A model generated the notes under the pieces. That model saw nothing but the letters and a program-made list of their open reading frames with translations, searched no databases and was not told the DNA's origin. Of a stretch of 64,000 nucleotides of DNA, positions 34,501-43,600 are shown in pieces. The stretch is taken from assembly GCA_036971475.1 (NCBI GenBank), contig JBAIZL010000002.1, positions 48,888,229-48,952,228 on the forward strand. Direction: 5' to 3'. How positions within the stretch are numbered: position 1 is the stretch's first letter; each line of letters opens with the position of its first letter. The stretch is from Prosapia bicincta. Lineage: Eukaryota > Arthropoda > Insecta > Hemiptera > Cercopidae. The translations under genes were made by a program, and so were the position numbers.

Positions 34501-35219
34501 TGTTAATGTTTTGAATTATTAAGGTTGCTGTGCAATATTAATTGAATATATAGTAATTATTTTTACATTCAGTATGTTTCTTAATGATTGGGAAACCAGT
34601 GTACGACCAGATGTTTTGTACGTAATAATTTTCATTTGGAAGGTTGGCTACATGTTCTTAATTTAGCGGCAGAATCCTATATCTCCAGGTTGTCTGTAAA
34701 TAGGTGTGTGTAGAATTTAAGTGCAATGATTTGTTTTGTGCGCGAAATAGTGTGTAAGTGAATTTCGTGCGTGAAATAATGTGTATAAGTGATTGTTTGC
34801 TTCTGGTAAGTAGTTTTAATGCGGGATTTTAATAAATCTTTGTGTGTGGTGGAGGGTTAGTTAACGTTGATTTTTGCCACATACGATATTTTGGAATATT
34901 GTTCAAAATCACGAAAAAATACGATATCCACGCGAAATAATTAGTTAAAGCATAAAAATTAGTACAAAATATTTTCTTCTCGGAGCCCTAAGATAGGTCT
35001 AAATAGTGTGTACCGTGACGTCAGAGACGTTTGTATCACTCAGCGCCTATTCACAACTTGTGCTTCCGCCAAAAAAAATTTCCCCTACTTTAAACTCCAA
35101 AAAAGTAACTTTGCTCAAAGCAAAAAAATTTTTTTTTTTTTGTGCATATCGTACCTTTTTGTGCTTTTGAACAATAATCCAAAATATCGTGTGGGGCCGC
35201 CGTAATAAATTTCAACCAA
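31542..35219. repeat. Giant palindrome: 1.48-kb inverted arms, 727-bp loop
   Basis: The left arm (31542-33019) and right arm (33747-35219) are reverse complements over their whole length, with only scattered single-base and short-indel differences in the parts I compared (for example the stretch around 32041-32200 against 34560-34720). Paired positions sum to about 66761-66766 throughout. No transposase is encoded. The open frames at 31556-31753 (minus) and 35008-35205 (plus) are the same sequence in the two arms. Outside the arms the flanks are the 300-bp modules. It could be a foldback-type transposon or a recent inverted duplication. Confidence 0.93.
33020..33746. repeat. Loop of the palindrome: diverged tandem copies of arm sequence
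   Basis: 33000-33230 is a diverged direct copy of 32440-32700 (both have TATTACACAACTACCATTGA). 33235-33360 and 33380-33530 are copies of each other (CTCTCCTACATTTATATATT, TTATTGTTCTAT, TTTTGCTGGCAGT) and of 32700-32870. 33540-33620 resembles 32880-32950. The loop is therefore built from decayed duplications of the inner left arm. Confidence 0.75.
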
Positions 35220-35640
35220 CCATTTCCCAAAATATCATATGGCACCGAGCTTCTGCATTTTTACCATTTTATACATTGAAATACATTTGTAACATCATGA
35301 AGCATTTGTATCACTCCGCACCTATTCACAACTTCTACATCCACGCTGAATTTTTTACGCTACTTTAAATTGAAAAAAAGTAACTTTCCGAGGTCAATTT
35401 AAAAAATTCTTGTGGATATCGTCCCATTTGGTGGCGTTAAACCATTTCCTAAAATATCGTATGGCGCCGAGCTTCTGCATTTTTACCAGATTTGGTTTTA
35501 ATTTTATACATTGAAATACAGTTGTAACATCACAAAGCATTTGAATCACTCCATGCCTATTCACAACTTCTACATCCGCGCTGAATTTTTTACCCTATTT
35601 TAAATTGAAAAAAAGTATCCTTTCCTACTTTACCTGAATT
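35220..35640 (+). repeat. Two 300-bp modules flanking the palindrome
   Basis: Two successive plus-oriented copies of the module described at 30370-31541, each containing ATCACTCCG or ATCACTCCA, CTATTCACAACTTCTACATC and GTAACTTTCCGAGG or a variant. They lie directly outside the right arm. Confidence 0.8.
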
Positions 35641-35918
35641 TTTACCCAATTCTATTAAAACTACAATTTTCCAGGAAAAAAATTCGTTCAACGAAAACCA
35701 CGTGCATTTAGTTTTGATTTGAACTCTACTGTAATATTAAGTGATTTGTTAAAGTTTGTATCCTTGAATTACTTTCGTATATATACTTTGCTACTTATAT
35801 ATTACATTTTTTATTTGTTCTAGTTTTTAAAAATGTTGATCGATTTAGAACTGCCAGTTCTAACCTAAACCTAAATAGAACTTGGAAGCACGTGCTTCGA
35901 ACAGACCAACGGCTTAAT

Positions 35919-35924
35919 TTTATT
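35919..35924 (-). terminator. Polyadenylation signal AATAAA of RpL41
   Basis: AATAAA on the minus strand, 75 bases after the RpL41 stop codon, in an AT-rich 3' UTR. Confidence 0.7.
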
Positions 35925-35998
35925 CACGTTAACATGAAACTTATTATTTCGACAAGAAGTATGTGCAAATATAACACTTACTTAATAAATGAGGAAAT

Positions 35999-36166
35999 CT
36001 ACTTGGACCTCGCCCTCATCTTTCTCCTTTTACGCTTCAACCTTCGCATACGCTTCTTCCTCCACTGAAAACAAAGGTACAACGAAATTGAAGTGTAAAA
36101 ATAAAATTTTTAAAAAGCAAAAGCCCATTATTATTTAAATAAATAAATACATACCTTTGCTCTCAT
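35999..36166 (-). CDS. RpL41: Ribosomal protein eL41, two coding exons
   Basis: The smallest protein of the cytosolic 60S ribosomal subunit, sited near the subunit interface. Exon 1 (36166-36155) encodes MRAK and ends at donor GTATGT. Exon 2 (36064-35999) starts after acceptor TTTTCAG and encodes WRKKRMRRLKRKRRKMRARS then K and stop. The result is 25 residues, the normal full length, almost all Arg/Lys/Met as in arthropod eL41. The 90-bp intron (36065-36154) is in phase 0. It is an intact host gene, only 780 bases from the arm of the giant palindrome. An open reading frame search misses it because it is short and split. The identification is very secure. Confidence 0.96.
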
Positions 36167-36257
36167 GACGTGTAACTTTAATTAAAAAACGTCAGAGTAT
36201 TCTGAAGATTACCGACGATTATTTCGCATACTCTACCCAAGAGACGTTATGAAGAAA

Positions 36258-36285
36258 TGGCCGTGAGAGGAAATAAGACAGACCA
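36258..36285 (-). promoter_or_regulatory. TOP-like pyrimidine tract, probable RpL41 start site
   Basis: On the minus strand, TTATTTCCTCTCACGGCC lies about 100 bases before the RpL41 ATG. Ribosomal protein genes usually start transcription at a C within such a 5' terminal oligopyrimidine tract, which couples translation to growth signals. The start site is inferred, not shown. Confidence 0.45.
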
Positions 36286-36639
36286 ACACGAAACCAATTT
36301 CATTGAAAACGGAAACATGAGTACCAATATTGAAGTTATTTATGATTGGTGACACGATTACAAAACCGTAAACGTATAACTATCATTATTTGTATCCGGT
36401 GATATACTAATTAAATAATATTTGTGATAAGATATTGAGCTAACTTCTTTTAATATATTACAAAAAATTAATGAATTCAAATACAACTATATAACTGTTG
36501 AAAGGTTATTTACCGTTAATTTTTTTCATCCACATATATGGCATATACTTTAATACTGTATTAATTCATATGTTTTACTAACTGCTTACACGCCTAGTAG
36601 TAAGCAAACGAACAAAAATTTACTACTGCTGTCTCTGAT

Positions 36640-36768
36640 TCATCATACTTAATATATATATATATATTACATATACTTATACTTCATCATACTTATATAT
36701 ATATTTTTAAGATCAAATAATATACACAAATACAGGAATATTTAATTTAATGAACAATAAACTCAAAG

Positions 36769-36804
<36 letters not shown>

Positions 36805-36955
36805 CTATTTTATATTTATATATATAGACTTTTGATATTACTTTAGCAAACAAACAACTACTTACTGATAGTTTTAGCAAGTACTATATATTATATTATA
36901 TATTATACTATATTAAATATAATATTATATATATTGTTATATTATTTTATTTATT
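36640..36955. repeat. AT simple-sequence tracts
   Basis: Several TA and TATATT tracts, including a TA run at about 36771-36800 inside AGCTATATATA...TATAGCT and a palindromic ATATTATA-rich stretch at 36880-36945. Confidence 0.85.
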
Positions 36956-37093
36956 CTTTGTTATATACAACAAAATTTTAAATCGATCAACTTGCGACTT
37001 CTAAGATTGTTGTGTTTAAATTTCCAAAAAGTTTGTTTGACAATTTGGTAACTCGAAGAATCAAGACTAATATTCAGGTTTCAATGTTACGTA

Positions 37094-37097
<4 letters not shown>

Positions 37098-37165
<68 letters not shown>
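37098..37165. repeat. (TA)n microsatellite
   Basis: About 34 TA units. It directly abuts the left arm of the ribozyme-like palindrome at 37168. Confidence 0.97.
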
Positions 37166-37166
<1 letters not shown>

Positions 37167-37167
37167 T

Positions 37168-37349
37168 AACAAATTAAAAATATTTCAAAAACAAGAACAC
37201 TTTTAATGAATATATTTATTCAAAGATTTTCGCCGATAAAATAGTATCAGCATCACGGAAGATGCTGATACTATTTTATCGACGAAAAGCTTTGAATAAT
37301 AAATATATTCATTAAAAGTATTCTTGTTTTTGATATATTTTAATTTATT
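37168..37349. repeat. Inverted dimer of family 6 element ends between (TA)n tracts
   Basis: Arms 37168-37254 and 37261-37349 are inverse copies around ACGGAA. Each arm has CTGATACTATTTTATCG, then CGAAAAGCTTTGAA (right) or CGAAAATCTTTGAA (left). This corresponds to the hammerhead at 37792-37836 with the first part of stem II and the core G8-A9 deleted. (TA)n tracts (37098-37165 and 37384-37441) lie just outside both tails. It is a head-to-head pair of element ends with dead ribozymes. Confidence 0.75.
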
Positions 37350-37379
37350 AACTATATTACAAGAAAACATATCACCATA

Positions 37380-37383
<4 letters not shown>

Positions 37384-37441
<58 letters not shown>
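37384..37441. repeat. (TA)n microsatellite
   Basis: About 29 TA units, next to the outward tail of the palindrome at 37168-37349. Confidence 0.97.
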
Positions 37442-37444
<3 letters not shown>

Positions 37445-37654
37445 ACTCTATTTGTTTTCTTATATTCACTTATCACTCACACTATAATGTACTTAAACAA
37501 GAATCTTGCTTGGTATATAGTTAACCTTAGAAGACTAATTATGGTGTTTTCATTTAACCAATTTAATCATTCAAGTATAACATGGTATGCGTATATACAC
37601 CGAAAATATATGACGTAAATTTCTTGTTAAAGTACATTATAGTCTAAATGATAT

Positions 37655-37658
37655 ACAT

Positions 37659-37689
<31 letters not shown>

Positions 37690-37702
37690 CTCACACACAC
37701 AA

Positions 37703-37785
<83 letters not shown>
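37655..37785. repeat. (CA)n(TA)n compound microsatellite
   Basis: CA repeats with a few interruptions (37655-37722) pass into TA repeats up to 37784. Overlapping open frames here are repeat translations. It ends seven bases before the hammerhead at 37792. Confidence 0.97.
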
Positions 37786-37787
<2 letters not shown>

Positions 37788-37791
37788 TAAT

Positions 37792-37836
37792 ATTCCTGAT
37801 GATGTTGGTACTGTTAGCCAACGAAAAGCTTTGAAT
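37792..37836 (+). ncRNA. Hammerhead ribozyme motif, type I (family 6)
   Basis: Stem I is ATTC/GAAT (37792-37795 with 37833-37836), core CTGATGA (37796-37802), an extra T, stem II GTTGG/CCAAC around a 9-nt loop, GAA, loopless palindromic stem III AAGCTT, and T at the cleavage position. All core residues are intact. It is followed by the tail (AATTCAATTCTAATTCTTGT) and a second (TA)n tract at 37886-37925. No endonuclease or RT is attached, so this is a solo element end. Confidence 0.87.
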
Positions 37837-37881
37837 TGTAAATTCAATTCTAATTCTTGTATTTGTATTTTGACTTATGTT

Positions 37882-37885
<4 letters not shown>

Positions 37886-37925
<40 letters not shown>
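37886..37925. repeat. (TA)n microsatellite
   Basis: About 20 TA units, lying downstream of the family 6 tail. Confidence 0.95.
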
Positions 37926-37929
<4 letters not shown>

Positions 37930-37940
37930 TTATTTATTAA

Positions 37941-38023
37941 TTTATTACACCTTTGCTATTACTTGCGACCAGTACTTTTGTTAACTATAGGTTGTTAAAT
38001 TGTTAACTTACACTTGGAGGAAT
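37941..38023 (-). mobile_element. Single arm of the 6735-6923 repeat family
   Basis: TTATTACACCTTTGCTATTA through ACTTACACTTGGAGGA matches the left arm of the palindrome at 6735-6816, and stops within two or three bases of where the predicted ribozyme cleavage site would lie. It is an isolated element tail, minus orientation. Confidence 0.7.
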
Positions 38024-38583
38024 GCTCGGAATGCATAGTATAGTTACGTTTGTTTTATTCGTAACTAGATTACTGTTACGTATACTTTATTTGTTGACAT
38101 CGCTATGAAATATATTTAGTCTAACTTCGCTTTATACAATTCTAAATATAAGAAAGATTGTATGTCCTATTATTTTTATAGTTAAATATGAACTATTACA
38201 TAAAGGATAAAATATTACTCTCTTCACCACTAATCCTAGAATAAAATTTGCCATTTTCATGATGATTATATTGGTATCTGTATGATACAATATTTCTGAT
38301 TAATAATAAGCAATGTACTATCTACTATGAACGCCATAGAGGTTTCAATTTGAATTGAGAATTAAAGTTAAATGAGTTGTTTCATTTATTTTTAACAGTT
38401 TCGATTTCGATGTTTCGATTAATCTTTGTGTAATCTGATTGTGTACCTCTTTGAAGTGTGTAGTTATAAAGTTATAAAAAGAAATAGTAACTTTGGTTTT
38501 TATAAAGTTATGACTTTATAGTGTAAAACCAGAATACAATTTGTAAAATACTTCTAGTATTCTAATGCAGTATTTTAGGGAAA

Positions 38584-38935
38584 ATGTCTATGTTGATGAG
38601 GTCGTCAGTTATTTATAACCGGCAAAACGTGTTCTACATCACTAAATGTTATAGTTGTATAAACAAAAGTAATATTTGTGGTCTTCAACAAATAAATTTA
38701 ACTAATAGATTATTTTCAAATAATAATAAATCTGGGGGAAGTAACAAAATAAATTCAGAAAATAATGATGAAATTGGTAGCAAAGCATCAGCTATTAATT
38801 ATGGAAAATATAAAGTATTTAGAGATACAGATTCTCCTGTTGTATTAGATGTAGAAGAGGAAAGATTATTACTTCAGGAGAATCAAGTTGAATCAACTTT
38901 AATAGTATCTGAGTTTGAAGGGATAAATTTAAATA
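38584..38935 (+). CDS. MALSU1: MALSU1 exon 1 (coding part)
   Basis: 117 codons plus one base, ending before donor GTAAGTATTG. It encodes the targeting sequence and a poorly conserved Asn/Ser-rich linker with VEEERLLLQ near its end. The reading frame runs on five codons into the intron before a stop. Confidence 0.9.
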
Positions 38936-40599
38936 GTAAGTATTGTGTGTGAACTTATGGTGGTTAAAATAATGGTATTTATTTCGTTTCTCAATGTAAT
39001 TGATATTAGTCAAACAAAATTATACCAGGCAATGCAAACAGTCTTTTAGTAAATTGGAAAAATCTTCGCTCACACCTCAAAAATTACAAATTATTTTAAA
39101 AAAAGTATGGTAATTAATCCGACGTGTGACTACCGCTATTTTTGTGATATTTTTTTACTTTTCTTATGTATTTTTACGTCCTAGACAAGAATCCAACATT
39201 AATTATTGTCGCTGACGTCGTTTTGGTAAAAATGCAGAAGCTCGGCGTCATACAATATTTTGGGAAATGGTTTAACACCACCAAATAGGACGATATCCAC
39301 AAGAATTTTTTAAAAATTGACCTCGGAAAGTTACTTTTTTTTCAATTTAAAGTAGCGTAAAAAATTCAGCGCGGATGTAGAAGTTGTGAATAGGCGCGGA
39401 GTGATACAAATGCTTCGTGTGTTACAACTGCATTTCAATGTATAAAATTAAAACCAAATCTAACCTGACTTGACACTTTTTCGGTAAATTTTAATATAGG
39501 TATACAGTATTGTATAAATTTAAAACCAAATCTATCCTAACTGGGGACTTTATAAGTATATTTAAATATATGTATAAAAATTAAGCGAAGTTGTGAATAG
39601 GCGCAGAGTTATACAAATGCTTCGTGATTTTACAACTGCATTTCAATGTATAAAATTAAAACCAAATCTAACCTGACTTGACACTTTTTCGGTAAATTTT
39701 AATATAGGTATACAGTATTGTATAAATTTAAAACTAAATCTATCCTAATTGGAGAAGTTTCTCAAATATCTACACACGTAAGGTTGCGTGACATACCGCG
39801 GACAATGCGTACAACCTTATGCGCAGCACTGTGACGTAAGTATCACTCCGCGCCTATTCACAACTTCTACATCCGCGCTGAATTTATTACCCTACTTTAA
39901 ATTGAAAAAAAGTAACTTTCCTAGTTCACTTTAAAAAAATTCTTGTGGATATCGTCCAATTTGGTGGTTTTGAACAATTTCCCAAAATATCGTATGGTGC
40001 CGAGCTACTGCATTTCAACCGTTGTTTTTTTAAAAAATAACCTTATTGACGTACGTTCCGACGTGCGACTACTACTATTTTCGTGAAATTTTTTAAATTT
40101 TCTTCTGTATTTTTACGTCTTAGACACGAATCCAAGATTATTTTTTGTCGCTGACGCGTAATTTTAAAATATACTTAAAAAAACATAACCTTTATTGACG
40201 TACGTTCCGACGTGCGACTACAGCTATTTTCGTAAAATGTTTTTACTTTTCTTATGTATTTCACGTCCTAGACATGAATCCAACATTAATCACTGTTGCT
40301 GACGCCGTTTTTTTAAAATATACTTAAAAAAACATAACCTAAACTAACCTTTATTGACGTACGTTCACACGAATCCAACATTATTTTTTGTCGTCTACGT
40401 TGTATTGCCATTAATAATTTATTATAATACATATAGATTTGGTTATAATTTTATACAACATTACTATATATTTACCTACGAAGTATCCAGTCAGGATAGA
40501 TTTGGTTATAATTATATTCAATTTTACTATCTACCTATATTGAAATATAGCTACGAAGTAATCAGTCAGGATAGATTTGGTTATAGTTTTATACAACAT

Positions 40600-40635
<36 letters not shown>

Positions 40636-43600
40636 ATGAAGTATTAAGTCAGGATAGATTTGGTTATAATTTAATAAAAATAGATAGTAATTATGAATAA
40701 AATTATTACCAAATCTATCCTGACTGAATACTTTGTAGGTATATTTAATGTAGGTATATAGTAATGTATAAAATTACAGATCTAGAAAAGTACAGAAATT
40801 GCACGCTCGGTTCACGCTATAGGCCTACATGTGATTACTATTTAACGTTTAAGATGTGAAATAAAGTAACTTTCACAAAAATACTTAAAAATGTAAGGAA
40901 CGTACATATGTAAAAACGTGAAAATACATAAGAAAAGTAAAAACAAATTCACGAAATTAGCGTTAGTCGTACGTCAATAAAGGTTAGTTTAGGTTATGTT
41001 TTTTTAAGTATATTTAAAAAAAACGGCGTCAGCGACAAAAAATGATGTTGGATTCGTGTCTAAGACGTAAAAATACATAAGAAAAGTAGAAAAATTTCAC
41101 GAAAATAGCGGTAGCTATTTATTACCATGGGTAATGTTCCGCTATTTTTGTGAAATTTTTTTTTGTTTTCTTTTGTAAGGAATCTAAACAATTACCATAT
41201 TTTTACGTCCTAGACACAATCCGAAATTATTTTTTGTCGCTGGCGCTGTTTTTTTAAAATATACTTGAAAAAACGTAACCTGAACTAACCTTTATTGACG
41301 TACGACTACTGCTATTTTCGCGAATTTGTTTTACTTTTCTTATGTATTTTTACGTTTTTACATATGGACGTTCTTACATTTTTATGTATTTTTGTAAAAG
41401 GTACTTTATTTCACATTTTTAATTTTAGGTTATAATGGCATGTAGGCCTATAGCGTGAACCGGGCGCGGTAGCTACAGCGCACTGCACTACGTCTAAATT
41501 TGTAATTTTATACAACATTACTAAATACCTACATTAAAATATACATACGAAGTATCCAGTCAGGATAGATTTGGTTATAGTTTTATACAACATTACTATC
41601 AACCTATATTAAAATATTCCTACGAAGTATCCAGTCAGGATAGATTTCGTTATAATTTTATACAACATTACTATCTACCTATATTAAAATATACCCATGA
41701 AGTATCCAGTCAGGATGGATTTGGTTGTAATTTTCTGCATCAGCAATAAGTGTAATATTTACCAAAACGTAAAAAACCATAAACAGTAAAAAAAGTCACG
41801 AAAATAGCAGTAGTCGTGCATCAATAAAGGTTAGTTTAGGTTATGTTTTTTTAAGTATATTTTTAAAAAACGGCGTTAGCGACAAAAAATAATGATGGAT
41901 TCGTGTCTAGGACGTAATAATACATGAGAAAAGTAAAAAAATTTCACGAAAATAGCTGTAGTCGCACGTCGTAACAATTACCCAAATTTGGTTAATTGTA
42001 TTTGGTTAGAGTGGATTTTGTAAAACAAAATTTACTAAGTTATTTATTTTCAATGCCCACGGTTCAATTTTAGCAAAAAAAATTATACTGCTACGCAGAA
42101 AGACATCATAGATACGAACAAATTTACGAAAACTCGCTCATGGAAATAATACCATTTTACCAAATTATAATTGGGTAAAACATTCAGTGCAGAGTAGTAT
42201 GAAGTACTATGTCCACGTATCAACGGCACACCATACTACAAATACATATATTTAAATATACCTATAAAGTCCCCAGCTAGAATAGATTTGGTTGTAATTT
42301 TATACATTACTATATTAACACTAGTTGCCGCGTCGGGCCAATTGGCCTGATGGCCCAGTAGGCTAAACCGAGTAACTATCGGTCCTAGAGGCCGGACATT
42401 GTCTGAGGAGGAGGGTCTTTAACCTATAGTACTTGATTGCCAGGTGAGCCCTCCTTAGTCTATATTGTCGTTAGCTTGGATCATCCGCTACGATTTTCAA
42501 ATGCTTATTACTCGTCTGCAGTGAGGCCCTTGACATTCAATATTTTACCATTTTATGTTGCACTTTATTGACAATAATTTGAACTAAATTTAAAATGTCT
42601 TTGAATCTATGAGCCACTGCTAAATCAAGTTCACACAGTTACATAGTATGTTGAAAGTAGGTTACAGTTTGCAAGTTACTTTATTTACTTTCAGTTTGTC
42701 TTGACTTCTACATTACATGCAATTAGTGTTTCCAAAATTCTTGATCTTTTACTTGAACTTGATTTATCACAATGTAGTTTAGCTTTTTTTTTTTTGGAGT
42801 GATGCTAGTGATAACGAAAGTGATAATGGTGTGAATTAAGTCAGAACAAGTAGGTAATTGTGAAATATCTTAATTTGATGAATTGAATATGTAATCAGAT
42901 TTATTTAGGGTTCAATAAGATACCATTTTCAGCAATACAAGGTCCTATAAATATAAGTAATAATTTTAAAAATCCATTAGCCTTTTTTTAGTAATTTTTA
43001 TAGACATTTTGTTTAGGAAATTGTCCCTCAAACTAACAGATATAGAAAAGACAAAGCAGCTAAATAAACTAACTAAAAAAATAATCTATTTGGAAAACTT
43101 GGACTGATATTAGCTTAGTTGAATTAAAAATTTTTCTTGGTTTTATTCTGAATGTAGATATGCATCCAAAATCTAATTGTAGGATAATTTCTGTGAGGAT
43201 TGGTTGGGCTATCACTCTTTTTTCAAAGACGTGTTCACAAGAGAATGATTTTTGCAAGTATATTGGAATTTTAACTAAAGGACAAAAGCTAAAAAATTTT
43301 GTTACATCCCTAAATAACAAATTTAGAGAACACTATACTTCAGATGAAGCGGTCAATAGTTGGATTCAAAGTATCTAAAAAATGTATAACTCCATGAAAC
43401 CCACAAAATATGACATTCATGTATATGTCCTTGCTGAAGCCCTAACTGGTTATGTAAGTGTTTTTGAACCATATAGGTTACAAACCACCAATTCTTTAGT
43501 TAGGGCAGACCTACCTTTTACATCAAGAATTGTTTTACACCTTTGTAATTAAATTATTTGAGAGCACTAATGGAAAAGACATATTTATATAGACAGTTTC

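Noticed and set aside
31556..35205. Mirror-image 65-codon frames in the palindrome arms, which look like a duplicated small gene
   Set aside because: The frames run through A-tracts of a non-coding repeat and differ in length-changing bases between arms; there is no start context or family.
37220..37320. Active hammerhead in each arm of the 37168-37349 palindrome
   Set aside because: Compared with 37792-37836 the core reads CTGATAC and part of stem II is missing, so both copies are predicted to be dead.
37012..37998. Several Tyr/Ile-repeat open frames (up to 116 codons)
   Set aside because: All are (TA)n and (CA)n translations running into repeat arms.
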